DNA of 64,000 nucleotides from Agromyces sp. S2-1-8. Its GTDB lineage: Bacteria > Actinomycetota > Actinomycetes > Actinomycetales > Microbacteriaceae. The DNA lies in NCBI RefSeq assembly GCF_021129215.1, contig NZ_JAJOLP010000001.1, positions 3,782,001-3,846,000 on the forward strand, read 5' to 3'. Both the position numbers and the translations under genes were made by a program. A model generated the notes under the pieces. The model saw only the letters and a program-made list of their open reading frames with translations, had not been told where the DNA came from and did no database searches. Positions 26,189 through 34,472 of the stretch are shown piece by piece (the first letter of the stretch is position 1; each line of letters begins with the position of its first letter).

Positions 26189-27038
26189 ACCACCGAACGG
26201 TGACGAGATGGCTCGCCTGCTGGCGTCCGCCAAGGGCGGACTCATGGCCGAGGCCCGACGAACGCCCCGACGGCGTCCCCGCACCGAACTGCTGGTCGGC
26301 AGCCTCGTCGCGGCGGTGCTGCTCATCGTGCTCGTGACGGGCGGCGCGCTCGTCGCCTTCACCGGAGGCCCGGCGCCGTTCGCGGGCCCGGGGCCCACCC
26401 CGGCGACCTCCGCACCGCCGACCGACGCGACTCCCGCACCCGACGAGTCCGGGCCGACGTCGACCGAGTCGGCCACCGAGCCGGCGGATCGGCTCGCCGC
26501 CGTGACGACGATCGTCGTGCGCGCCGAAGGCCTCGACTTCGAAGACGCCGCCGGCGAGGTCGTGACCTCGACCTCGTACGAGGACGACACCGGCCTGATC
26601 GTCGGGACGCTCACCGCGGTGCTCGGCGAGGTGCCGACCGTCGAGGAGGAGGGCGCGGAAGAGTACCTCGCCTATGTCTGGCCGGGCATCCGCGTCAGCG
26701 ACGATCTCGGCGAAGGACCGGGTCGCATGCCGACGAACGTCGCGGTGAAGTTCACCCTTCCGGTCGTCGGTGACGGCGTCGCCGTGACCACGCAGCGCGG
26801 GGTCGCGCCCGGCGACGACCTCGCCGCCTACCTCGCCGACGAACCGATCTACCCGGGGTACCCCGAGACCATCGGCATCGTCGCGCTCGAGACGGGACCC
26901 GAGCTCGGGCCGCCGTCATCTGAAGGGGTGCCGAACGCGTACGCGGTCGTGGCGTCCGACTCCGTGGAGGAGGACGGCATCCCCTCGGTGGTGAGCGCTC
27001 CCGTCAATCTCGGGACCGCCCAGCAGTTCGGTTTCTGA
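26178..27038 (+). CDS. Single-pass membrane protein, possible anti-sigma partner
   Basis: A 286-residue protein of unknown family. It has a basic cytoplasmic N-terminus of about 36 residues, one TM ('LLVGSLVAAVLLIVLVTGGALVAF' as two adjoining hydrophobic runs), a Pro/Thr/Ser-rich linker (residues 65-100), and an acidic extracytoplasmic domain. The translational overlap with the sigma gene is the usual place for an anti-sigma factor, but no zinc-binding HxxxCxxC motif is present and the cytoplasmic part is very short, so this role is inference. Confidence 0.7.
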   Translation: MRTEPPNGDEMARLLASAKGGLMAEARRTPRRRPRTELLVGSLVAAVLLIVLVTGGALVAFTGGPAPFAGPGPTPATSAPPTDATPAPDESGPTSTESATEPADRLAAVTTIVVRAEGLDFEDAAGEVVTSTSYEDDTGLIVGTLTAVLGEVPTVEEEGAEEYLAYVWPGIRVSDDLGEGPGRMPTNVAVKFTLPVVGDGVAVTTQRGVAPGDDLAAYLADEPIYPGYPETIGIVALETGPELGPPSSEGVPNAYAVVASDSVEEDGIPSVVSAPVNLGTAQQFGF

Positions 27039-27056
27039 GCGGCGATCTTCGGGCAC

Positions 27057-27094
27057 CGATGCGGGCCGTGCGCACGACGCTCGTGCCCGCATCG
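27057..27094. terminator. Hairpin terminator
   Basis: Arms CGATGCGGGC (27057-27066) and GCCCGCATCG (27085-27094), with further pairing in the loop, between the convergent membrane-protein and recombinase-like genes. Confidence 0.6.
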
Positions 27095-27119
27095 CGGCCG
27101 CGCGGATGCCCGGTGCCGA

Positions 27120-27569
27120 TCAGTCGAGCCCGGTGCTCGCGAGGTGCCGCGCCCCGTGGCTCAGCACCTTGACGACGACCCCGCGCCGGCGAAGCTCGGC
27201 GAGCGTGCGCAACTCTTCTTCGACGTCGCGGCCGAGCGCGTGCACGTTCGCGACGACGAGCACGTCGCCGCCGTGCAGGGTGCCGAAGAACCGGGCGAGT
27301 CGTTGCTCCCACGACTCGCCGACGTTCTCGGGCGCCGGGTAGCGGAAGTCGAGGATCGCGACCCCGAACGCGAGCAGGTCTTCGCGCTGCTCGAGGATGG
27401 GGGGCATGTCGGCCCTGGCCACGACCAGGCCCACCAGACGCGACCCCTCGGGCCGCGCCATCCACCAGTCGCCGTCGCGTCGCAACTCGACGAAGCACTC
27501 GGGGCACTCGGTGGCGGCGTGGGCGTGCGTCGCCGACGACCCGCCCACCGTGGGGTGCTCGTCAGTCAT
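27120..27569 (-). CDS. Degenerate serine-recombinase-fold protein
   Basis: A 149-residue protein whose second half matches the resolvase N-terminal fold: 'GGDVLVVANVHALGRDVEEEL' mirrors the usual 'GDVLVVxxLDRLGR' and is followed by 'LAELRRRGVVVKVLSHG'. Where an active resolvase has its catalytic serine (YxRVS) this protein reads 'LVGLVVARADMPP', so the nucleophile appears lost. No DNA-binding C-terminal domain follows. An N-terminal 'ECPECFVELRRDGDWWMARPEG' contains a CxxC pair. Probably a catalytically inactive fold with a structural or regulatory role. GAGG precedes ATG 27569. Confidence 0.7.
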   Translation of the reverse strand: MTDEHPTVGGSSATHAHAATECPECFVELRRDGDWWMARPEGSRLVGLVVARADMPPILEQREDLLAFGVAILDFRYPAPENVGESWEQRLARFFGTLHGGDVLVVANVHALGRDVEEELRTLAELRRRGVVVKVLSHGARHLASTGLD

Positions 27570-27670
27570 CCGGTCGCCTCGCTCCTACCCGTTCCGTCCG
27601 GCATTCATCGTACGCGCTCGCGCCGACACCGGGGGTGGGGCCGATACAGGCCGGATGCCCCGGCGTGCGC

Positions 27671-30600
27671 TCAGCGCGGACCCGACGCGGCGCGCCGATC
27701 GCGAGACCGGCCGAGCGCGTACGCGCCGGCGCCGGCCAGCAGCAGCGCGATCGCGGCGAGCATCGGCTGCAGCGCCTCGAAACCCGAGGCGGGCAGGGCC
27801 CCGGCGTCCGGCGGCTCGGGCGCGGGCGGCTCGGGGGGTTCGGGCGGCTCGGGCGGCGGCACCTGCGAGTTCGCGAACGTGCACACGACCGTCTCGCCGA
27901 GCCCGAGCGCGATCACTGCGTTCGCGCCGTCGATCGTCGGCTCCGACGCCCCGCCGGTGCACGTGACCCCGTCGAGCGCCCACCCGGCGGTCTCGAGCTC
28001 GGTCACCCGATAGTCGCCGGGCGCGAGCGGCGCGGTGGTGAACGGCTCCGAGGCATCCGACAGAGCGAAGCCCGCTTCGTCGCCGCCGTCCGGCCCCCAT
28101 TCGAAGCCGAACTCCTGCGACGAGCCTGGCGGTGTCGTCGACTTGTCGACGACGATGACGCCCCATTCGGTGTTCGTGAACGTGCAGGTGACGGTCTCGC
28201 CGGGGTCGAGCCCGATCGAGCCGACGAGGTCTGCCGTCGTCGACGGGGTGCCGTCGGCGGCGCCGTCGACGCAGGCGAGCCCGGTCGTCTCATAGCCGTC
28301 GCGCGCGAGCTCCTCGACGGTGTAGCTGCCGGGAACGACCCCGTCGAACGCTGCCGCCCCCGTGCCGTCGCTCGTCGTGATCGTGAACTCGGGCGGTGAC
28401 CGCCAGTCGCCGGTGAAGCCGAACTCGCCGTCGGCCCCGTCGACGGCCTTCACCACGACGATGCGGCCGTAGGCGGAGTTCACCGCACTGCAGGCGCCCA
28501 CGTCGCCGGGGTTCACCGAGAAGTCGCTGAGATCGTCGAGCACGAACGGGGGGCCGCCGTCGCCCGGCGTGATCGTGCAGGTGAGCGCGCCCTCGATCCA
28601 GTCGGGGCGGTCGACCTCGACGAACGAATAGCGCACGCCCGGGATGATCTGCGGCAGCTCGACCTCCGCGCCGCCGCCCGCGGTCGTGACGCCCACGGTG
28701 ATCGGGTCGATCGCGTGGTCGAGGTCGGTGAGCACGAACTCGAACTCGCCGTCGCCGCCGAGCGAGGTCTTGGTGAGCGCGCCCGTGCCGGCCGTCGCCC
28801 GGTTCGTCATCGTGCACTCGAGGTCCAGACCGACGGGCGCCGTGAACTGCAGCCCGGGCGCCTCGAGGTCCTCGTCCGCGAGCCCCGTGCAGGCGACGTC
28901 GCTCGACCAGCCCGACGCACCCGACTCGGTGATCGAGTAGCTGCGGCCGGGCATCAGCGCACCCCAGGTCACGATCTCGCCCGACTGCCCGACACCGCTG
29001 ACGACCTTCGGGCTCGACTCGCCCGTCGGCACCGGATCGATGCCGAGGTCGAACGACCACGCGAAGTCGTCGCCGATGCCCGCGGCCACCTTCGCGACGC
29101 TGATCGAGGATGCCTCGGCGGTGTTCTCGACCGTGCACTCGACGGCCTGTCCCGGCGTCGGTGAGAACTGCAGTCCCGCCGTAGCGGGATCGAGGTCCTC
29201 GAGGCCGCAGACGGGTGCACCGCGGGACCACCCCGCCTGGGCGGCGCCCGATTCGCGCAGAGTGTACGTCGCACCCGGCACGAGCTCGTCCCACTGCACG
29301 GTCGGCGCTGCCTGGGTCGCGGTCCGACCGATGGTGGTGCCGTCGGGTCCGACGAGGTCGAACGCGAACGACCACGCGAGATCCGCATCGGCGCCCGCGA
29401 CCGTCTTCGTCAGGGTGAGCGAGGCCGTGTCGGCACGGTTGGTGAAGAAGCAGACCGCCGCGTCGGTGTCGGCGAGGTCGACGACGACGCCGCGGCCGTC
29501 CGCGCTCGGCTGCCATTCGGCGCCGTTGCAGTCGAGTCCTTCGAGCGTCCAGCCGTCGACGTCCGCAGGCTCCGTGACGGTGTACGACCCGGGCTCGAGC
29601 GACCCGAACGACCGGAGCGCGACGTTCGGCGGAGTCGAGTCGCCGTTGAGCTGGAATCCCGTCGGCGCCGCGTCGGGCGGCGTGAACACGAAGTCGAACA
29701 GCTGGTCGTACTCGACCGGCACGGTGCGCTTGATGACGGCGATCGAGCCCGGAAGGCTGTTCGTGAAGAAGCAGCGCACGGTCTCGCCCGGCAGCACGGT
29801 GAAGTCGATGCTGCGCGCAGCGGTGTCGCCCGTGTGATCGGTGCCGCCGTAGGTGCACGAGAGGTCGGCGAGCCGGGTCGGCGGATCGGCCGCGTCCGAG
29901 TCCTCGCTGAGCGTGTACTCGCCGGGCGGCACGCCCGTGAACGTCTCCTCGTAGAGTGTCCCGTCGCCGTTCGGCACCTCGATGTCGAAGGCCTCGCCAC
30001 CGGGCAGGTCGCTGGCGAACGAGAACGTCCGCCCGTCGACCCCGTGCGCCTCCTTCGACACGATGACCGTGCCGAGCTGCGTGTTCGTGAACGTGCACGT
30101 GATGTTCTCGCCCGCCGCCGGCGTCACGGTCGCCGAGCGACCGTCGACCTCGGCGCCGCCGCCGTCGCACGCGATGTCGGGCGCGAGCCAGCCGTCGGCC
30201 GCCGCCTCGGTGATGGTCACGTCCTCGCCGACGGGCACGGCGAACGAGCGGCGATCGCCGTCGCCGAGCGTGACGTCGTCCTGGCCGGTCACCTCGAACC
30301 CGAAGGCACCGGCCGCCCCGTCGGGCAGCGTCTGCTTCTCGACCGTGACGACGGCCGCGGCATTCGTGATGACGCAGTCGGTCGTGTTCTCGGGTGAGAC
30401 GAGGAACGCGTCGGACGGGTCGTCGATGACGAACTCCTGCGGCGGACCGCCGCCGAGCGGGATCGCCGTGCAGACGATCGACTGGAGCGACCACGGCGGT
30501 GGGATCGACGTCTCGGTGAGGTGGTACTGCGAGCTCACGAGCACGTCCTCGTACGTCTTCGTCTCGCCGGCCGCGAGCGTGTCGACGATCGAGTCGACGG

Positions 30601-31702
30601 GCGGCGGCCCCGGGATCACCGGTCCGCCCTCGCGGGTGATGGTGAACCCGAAGTCGTCGGTCGGCTCCACGTCGTCGGGCACGGTCGCCTTCGTGACCGT
30701 GAGCGCGCCGCAGTTCGAGAGGCTCATGGCGTCGGGTGCGTGGTCGGCGAAGTCCTGGATGTTCGCCTGGGCGGAGTTGCCCGTGCGGGTGAACATCTCC
30801 GACACCTCGAAGGTGCGGCACTCGGTCGGGGCGAAGATGCCGGAGGTGTTGAGGTCGATCGCGAACTCGCCGAACGTGTCGAGCGGCTGGTTCGTGAGCG
30901 GCGGCCCCTCCTGCCGGATGCCCGTCGCCCAGGTGAAGTCGGCCGTGCCGGGCTGTGCCACCCACGTGCCGGCGCCGAGTGGGTTCGCACAGGCGTCTCC
31001 CGCGGTCGGCGCCCAGCGCAGCACTCGCGCCGTGGTGCCCGACGACTCGTAGTCGAACTCGATCAGCACGTCGTTGCAGCGCCCGTTGCCGGGCCCTTCG
31101 AGGTGCTGGAAGATGCTGACCTCGCCGTTGCCGACGTAGCGGGTCCAGTACCCGTAGAGGATGGTGTGGCGGGTGCCCGCCGCATCGGTGACCACCTCGA
31201 GCCCGTACGCCGTCGAGCAGAGATCGCCCTTCTCGTTCGGCTTCGCCGTGCCTGGCAGCCACGGGTTGGTGTTCGGGCTCTGGCTCGGCGGGGCGCCGGT
31301 CGGCTCGGCGCCCGCGGCGCAGGCAGCGGCCAGCGAGCTGTTGTCCCAGTCGAACGCACCCTCGATGATGCCGGTCGACGCCAGGCCCTGGGTCGTCGTG
31401 TACGGGCCGGTCGGGGTGAACGTGAAGCTGCTGTCGGGCTGCACGCCGGTGATGAAGTCGCCCCAGTTGAAGGTGTTCGGCGGAGTGCCGGGGTCGACGG
31501 TGCCGTCGACGATCATGCCGGTCGCGAGGCCCGACGGCTGGAGGGTCGCGGCCGTCGCCGAGGTGGCCGCCCCGAACGGGGCGAACAGCGCGGCGATCAG
31601 CGCGCCGACGGCAACGGCCGCCCGCGCTCGCCCACCGCCGGATCGCCGCCGCGAGCGACTCGCCGCCACGTTCGACCTGCCCGTTCCCCCCGGACTGCGC
31701 AC
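27671..31702 (-). CDS. LPxTG-type wall-anchored protein with nine DUF5979/Cna-B-like modules
   Basis: A 1343-residue surface protein. An N-terminal signal ('RARAAVAVGALIAALF' then 'ATSATA') leads to a unique domain of about 280 residues with five Cys, then nine tandem modules, each starting with a Lys in 'xVxKxxxxxxxxFxF', containing a Glu in 'YxxxE', and ending 'C(T/F)xxN'. The Lys/Glu/Asn set is what Cna-B folds use for intramolecular isopeptide bonds, and each module also has two Cys. A Pro/Glu linker ('PPEPPEPPEPPAPEPPD') and sorting signal LPASG, a TM and 'RSRDRR' end it. GTG 31702 has TACGGT six bases upstream (leaderless). Likely adhesin or pilin-like stalk; ligand unknown, no sortase in the window. 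Confidence 0.88.
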   Translation of the reverse strand: MRSPGGTGRSNVAASRSRRRSGGGRARAAVAVGALIAALFAPFGAATSATAATLQPSGLATGMIVDGTVDPGTPPNTFNWGDFITGVQPDSSFTFTPTGPYTTTQGLASTGIIEGAFDWDNSSLAAACAAGAEPTGAPPSQSPNTNPWLPGTAKPNEKGDLCSTAYGLEVVTDAAGTRHTILYGYWTRYVGNGEVSIFQHLEGPGNGRCNDVLIEFDYESSGTTARVLRWAPTAGDACANPLGAGTWVAQPGTADFTWATGIRQEGPPLTNQPLDTFGEFAIDLNTSGIFAPTECRTFEVSEMFTRTGNSAQANIQDFADHAPDAMSLSNCGALTVTKATVPDDVEPTDDFGFTITREGGPVIPGPPPVDSIVDTLAAGETKTYEDVLVSSQYHLTETSIPPPWSLQSIVCTAIPLGGGPPQEFVIDDPSDAFLVSPENTTDCVITNAAAVVTVEKQTLPDGAAGAFGFEVTGQDDVTLGDGDRRSFAVPVGEDVTITEAAADGWLAPDIACDGGGAEVDGRSATVTPAAGENITCTFTNTQLGTVIVSKEAHGVDGRTFSFASDLPGGEAFDIEVPNGDGTLYEETFTGVPPGEYTLSEDSDAADPPTRLADLSCTYGGTDHTGDTAARSIDFTVLPGETVRCFFTNSLPGSIAVIKRTVPVEYDQLFDFVFTPPDAAPTGFQLNGDSTPPNVALRSFGSLEPGSYTVTEPADVDGWTLEGLDCNGAEWQPSADGRGVVVDLADTDAAVCFFTNRADTASLTLTKTVAGADADLAWSFAFDLVGPDGTTIGRTATQAAPTVQWDELVPGATYTLRESGAAQAGWSRGAPVCGLEDLDPATAGLQFSPTPGQAVECTVENTAEASSISVAKVAAGIGDDFAWSFDLGIDPVPTGESSPKVVSGVGQSGEIVTWGALMPGRSYSITESGASGWSSDVACTGLADEDLEAPGLQFTAPVGLDLECTMTNRATAGTGALTKTSLGGDGEFEFVLTDLDHAIDPITVGVTTAGGGAEVELPQIIPGVRYSFVEVDRPDWIEGALTCTITPGDGGPPFVLDDLSDFSVNPGDVGACSAVNSAYGRIVVVKAVDGADGEFGFTGDWRSPPEFTITTSDGTGAAAFDGVVPGSYTVEELARDGYETTGLACVDGAADGTPSTTADLVGSIGLDPGETVTCTFTNTEWGVIVVDKSTTPPGSSQEFGFEWGPDGGDEAGFALSDASEPFTTAPLAPGDYRVTELETAGWALDGVTCTGGASEPTIDGANAVIALGLGETVVCTFANSQVPPPEPPEPPEPPAPEPPDAGALPASGFEALQPMLAAIALLLAGAGAYALGRSRDRRAASGPR

Positions 31703-31708
31703 GCACTC

Positions 31709-31714
31709 ACCGTA
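31709..31714 (-). promoter_or_regulatory. -10 box TACGGT of the surface-protein gene
   Basis: Six bases before GTG 31702; supports that start for a gene with no ribosome site. Confidence 0.5.
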
Positions 31715-31792
31715 TCGAAGTCGACCCGGCGACGGTACCCCTCCGACGATCGCGCGGCGCGGGGATCGGATCGGCGCCGCTCCCGGCCGCGA

Positions 31793-32593
31793 TCAGCCGA
31801 CCGCGAGGAACTCCGCCGCCGCCTGCCGGAACACCCGCGATCCGGGCGTGTTGAAGTGGTGCCGCCGCGGCACTTCGACGAAGGTGCCGTTCGGCGTCGC
31901 CGCCGCCAGGCTGCGCGACTGCTCGACGATGGCGTCCTCCGTGCCGGTCGCGAAGAGCACCGGCTGGCGCGGCGGGTCGGCCGGGTCGGGGTCGGCGTCG
32001 CCGAGTCGCATGCCCTCGGCGAGCGCGATGAGCGCGCGCAGGTCGTTGCCGGGCACGCGCTCGGCGAGGGTCACGTAGTTGCGGGTGACCTGGTCGTCGA
32101 CGGGCGCGCCCTCGTCGACGTAGGCGCGCGCCTGGTCGATCTGCAGGCGGGCGAGCGGCCGCCCGTCGGGGATGCCGCCGAGCACCGCGCGTGACACGTG
32201 CTCGGGCGCCTGCACCGCGAGCTGCCAGCCCACGCGCCCGCCGAGCGAGTACCCGAGATAGCGCACCCCCTCGACCAGCAGGTACGTGTCGAGCACGGTC
32301 ACGAGGTCGTCGACGAACGCCGACATGCGGTAGGCGGATGCCTCGTGCGGCGTGCCGCTCGCACCGTGGCCGCGCTGATCGACGCCGATCACCCTGAAGC
32401 CGGCCGCCGTGAGGTCGCGCACCATGCCGGTGTCGACCCAGTTGTCCTTGCAGCTCGAGGCGAACCCGTGCACGCACAGCACGGTCGGCGCGTCGTCGTC
32501 GCCCCAGGTGTAGGTCGCGATGCGGGTGCCGTCGGCGGCCATCACGTACTGCGGCTTCGGCATCACGGTTCGCGCCGGCAACGAGGCATCCAT
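31793..32593 (-). CDS. Alpha/beta-hydrolase
   Basis: A 266-residue alpha/beta-hydrolase. Oxyanion loop 'CVHGFASSCKDNW', then 'VIGVDQRGHGASG', nucleophile elbow 'YLGYSLGGRVGW' (Ser), a late acid in 'LFATGTEDAIV' and the His in 'VPRRHHFNTPGS'. Esterase, lipase or C-C hydrolase are all possible. Start at ATG 32593 is favoured by CAGAAT seven bases upstream; ATG 32602 is in frame. No signal peptide. Confidence 0.87.
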   Translation of the reverse strand: MDASLPARTVMPKPQYVMAADGTRIATYTWGDDDAPTVLCVHGFASSCKDNWVDTGMVRDLTAAGFRVIGVDQRGHGASGTPHEASAYRMSAFVDDLVTVLDTYLLVEGVRYLGYSLGGRVGWQLAVQAPEHVSRAVLGGIPDGRPLARLQIDQARAYVDEGAPVDDQVTRNYVTLAERVPGNDLRALIALAEGMRLGDADPDPADPPRQPVLFATGTEDAIVEQSRSLAAATPNGTFVEVPRRHHFNTPGSRVFRQAAAEFLAVG

Positions 32594-32605
32594 GCCTGCC
32601 ATTCT

Positions 32606-32637
32606 GCCGCGCCGTCGCGCGCATCGCGCGGCGCGGC
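32606..32637 (-). terminator. Hairpin terminator of the DUF151 gene
   Basis: Arms GCCGCGCCG (32606-32614) and CGGCGCGGC (32629-32637), starting two bases after the DUF151 stop codon. Confidence 0.55.
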
Positions 32638-32639
32638 GC

Positions 32640-33194
32640 TCAGCCCTCGAAGTCCTCGGGGTCGACGTCGTCGAGGAACCGCTTGAACTCCTCGAGCTTC
32701 GACTCGTCGATCGGCATGGCGGCTCCGCCCGAGGCATCCCCGTGGTGCGACGACCCGGAGGGCTCGGACGCCGCCTCGCCGGCGAGCTCCGCCGGGATTC
32801 CGGCGTCCTCGAGCACCTGCTCGGCGATCCAGATCGACGCCTCGGACCGCACGGCGAGCGCGATCGCGTCGGACGGCCTGGCATCGACGATGCGCGGCCC
32901 CTGCCGGGTGACGAGCGTGAGCTCGGCGTAGAACGTGCCCTCGTCGAGCTTCGTCACCTCGACCCGCTCGAGGCGGGCGCCCAGGGTGCCGAGCAGCGTC
33001 GTCATGAGGTCGTGCGTGAGCGGGCGCGGGGTCGACTCGCTGCTGAGTGCGATGAGGATCGAGTTCGCCTCGTTCCGGCCGATCCAGATGGGCACGACGA
33101 CCGGCCCGTCCGGGTCGTCGGCGAGCGGACGCAGCAGCACGAGATGCTGCCCCGACTGGTCGAGCGCGATGCCGAGCACCCGCACCTGGATCAT
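32640..33194 (-). CDS. Bifunctional nuclease-family (DUF151) protein
   Basis: A 184-residue protein with a complete DUF151 domain ('VVVPIWIGRNEANSI', 'RPLTHDLMTTLLGTLGARLERVEV', 'IVDARPSDAIALAVR') over residues 1-130, then a disordered, acidic tail. The family was described as a bifunctional DNase/RNase in plants and occurs throughout actinobacteria. ATG 33194 follows a GGAGGA at about six bases. Divergent from the DUF2255 gene. Confidence 0.9.
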   Translation of the reverse strand: MIQVRVLGIALDQSGQHLVLLRPLADDPDGPVVVPIWIGRNEANSILIALSSESTPRPLTHDLMTTLLGTLGARLERVEVTKLDEGTFYAELTLVTRQGPRIVDARPSDAIALAVRSEASIWIAEQVLEDAGIPAELAGEAASEPSGSSHHGDASGGAAMPIDESKLEEFKRFLDDVDPEDFEG

Positions 33195-33275
33195 GCCGTC
33201 CTCCGTCCCGCGACCTCCTTCGAGCGTAGGCTCGTTCACCTGCCGGCACATCATCCGAGACCGAAGGAGCCGCCG

Positions 33276-33662
33276 ATGACCGACTGGACCGCCGACGAGC
33301 TCGACCGCGTCGGCGCCGCCGAAGAGCTGCAGCTCGCGTCTCGGCGCGCCGACGGGTCGCTGCGCCCGTACGTCACCATGTGGGTCGCCCGCGTCGGCGA
33401 CGACCTCTTCGTGCGCTCGGCGTACGGCCCCGAGGCCGGCTGGTACCGCCGCGCCGTCGCGAGCGGCACGGGCCGTGTCAGGGCCGGCGGTGTCGAACGC
33501 GACGTGAGCTTCGCGGGCGCCTCGGCCGAGGTGCAGCGCGACCTCGACGCTGCGTACCGCGCCAAGTACGCCCACCATGCCGAGCGCATCGTCGCCACGG
33601 TGGTGGGCGAGCGCCGCTACGACGTCACGATCCGGCTCGTCCCCGAGGCCGACGCCGGCTGA
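33276..33662 (+). CDS. DUF2255-family protein
   Basis: A 128-residue protein of the DUF2255 family, which has a split-barrel, flavin-reductase-like look: 'ADGSLRPYVTMWVARVGDDLFVRSAYG' and 'WYRRAVASGTGRVRAGGVERDV'. The function is not established; related folds bind flavin or F420. GAAGGAG lies seven bases before ATG 33276. Its stop shares an A with the next start (TGATG), so it is translationally coupled to the SUMF1-fold protein. Confidence 0.88.
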   Translation: MTDWTADELDRVGAAEELQLASRRADGSLRPYVTMWVARVGDDLFVRSAYGPEAGWYRRAVASGTGRVRAGGVERDVSFAGASAEVQRDLDAAYRAKYAHHAERIVATVVGERRYDVTIRLVPEADAG

Positions 33663-34405
33663 TGCCCGATCTCGAGATGGTGCGCCTGCCCGCGGGCATG
33701 GTGGGCCTCCACGACGCGCGCCGGAAGGTGCGGTGGACGGTCGAGCTCGAATCGTTCGAGATCGGCCGCTTCGCCGTCACCCAGGAGCAGCTCGCCGAGG
33801 CGATCGGCGAGACCGCGAGCCATCCGCTTCGCCCGGCGGCCGATGTGAGCTGGCTGCGGGCGATCCGCTTCTGCAACGCCGCTTCCGAGTGGGAGGGGCT
33901 CGACCCGGCGTACGCGTTCGACGGGCTCGACGTCCACTGGGACGCGACGAGCGACGGCTATCGCCTGCCGACCGAGGCCGAGTGGGAGTACGCGTGCCGT
34001 GCCGGGTCGACGGGGCCCCACTACGGCCCGCTCGCCGAGGTCGCGTGGACGGCGGCCGACGGCGTCTCCGCGCCGCAGCGGGTCGGGCTCAAGCTGCCGA
34101 ACCTCAACGGGCTGTTCGACACGCTCGGCAACACGTGGGAGTGGTGCTGGGACCTGCTCGACCCGGCGCGCTACGACGACTACCGCGTGTTCCGCGGCGG
34201 CGGCTTCGCCGACGACGCGTGGAGCGTGCGCGCGTCGACCCGGCGCGGCGGTGCGCCCGGCATGCACCACGAGGACGTCGGCTTCCGCGTCGCTCGGGGT
34301 GGCTTCGACGAAGCGGATGCCGCGCAGGGGTGGTCGCTCGCGGCCGACCTCGAGCGGGCGACGATCGACGAGCCGCTGCCGCCGGGGTGGACGCCTCGGC
34401 GCTGA
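33662..34405 (+). CDS. SUMF1/formylglycine-generating-enzyme-fold protein
   Basis: A 247-residue single SUMF1-type domain: 'RFAVTQEQLAEAIG', 'YRLPTEAEWEYACRAGSTG', 'GLFDTLGNTWEWCWDLL', 'RVFRGGGFADDAWSVRASTR' and 'HHEDVGFRVARGG'. The two copper-binding cysteines of true formylglycine-generating enzymes, expected just before the final GFR motif, are absent, and no Cys-type sulfatase lies nearby, so it is not a sulfatase activator. Coupled by TGATG to the DUF2255 gene, which may provide its partner. Confidence 0.88.
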   Translation: MPDLEMVRLPAGMVGLHDARRKVRWTVELESFEIGRFAVTQEQLAEAIGETASHPLRPAADVSWLRAIRFCNAASEWEGLDPAYAFDGLDVHWDATSDGYRLPTEAEWEYACRAGSTGPHYGPLAEVAWTAADGVSAPQRVGLKLPNLNGLFDTLGNTWEWCWDLLDPARYDDYRVFRGGGFADDAWSVRASTRRGGAPGMHHEDVGFRVARGGFDEADAAQGWSLAADLERATIDEPLPPGWTPRR

Positions 34406-34407
34406 AC

Positions 34408-34439
34408 GGCGCCGCGCCGCGTCGGCTCGGCGCGGCGCC
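34408..34439 (+). terminator. Hairpin terminator
   Basis: Arms GGCGCCGCGCCG (34408-34419) and CGGCGCGGCGCC (34428-34439) with an 8-nt loop, directly after the SUMF1-fold stop. Confidence 0.75.
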
Positions 34440-34472
34440 GCACGTGTCGGCGGCGCATGGCAGACTCGCGGC

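Noticed and set aside
27120-27569. Mobile-element resolvase
   Set aside because: Catalytic serine and DNA-binding domain are absent, and there are no inverted repeats, transposase or target duplication around it.
27671-31702. CRISPR or other DNA repeat array
   Set aside because: The repetition is at protein level, with modules about 100 residues long and diverged codons.
28290-31706. Long alternative frame on the same strand as the wall protein
   Set aside because: Arg/His-rich shadow frame; the DUF5979 modules and LPASG signal are all in the other frame.
33662-34405. True formylglycine-generating enzyme
   Set aside because: The paired copper-binding cysteines before the final GFR motif are missing and no sulfatase is nearby.
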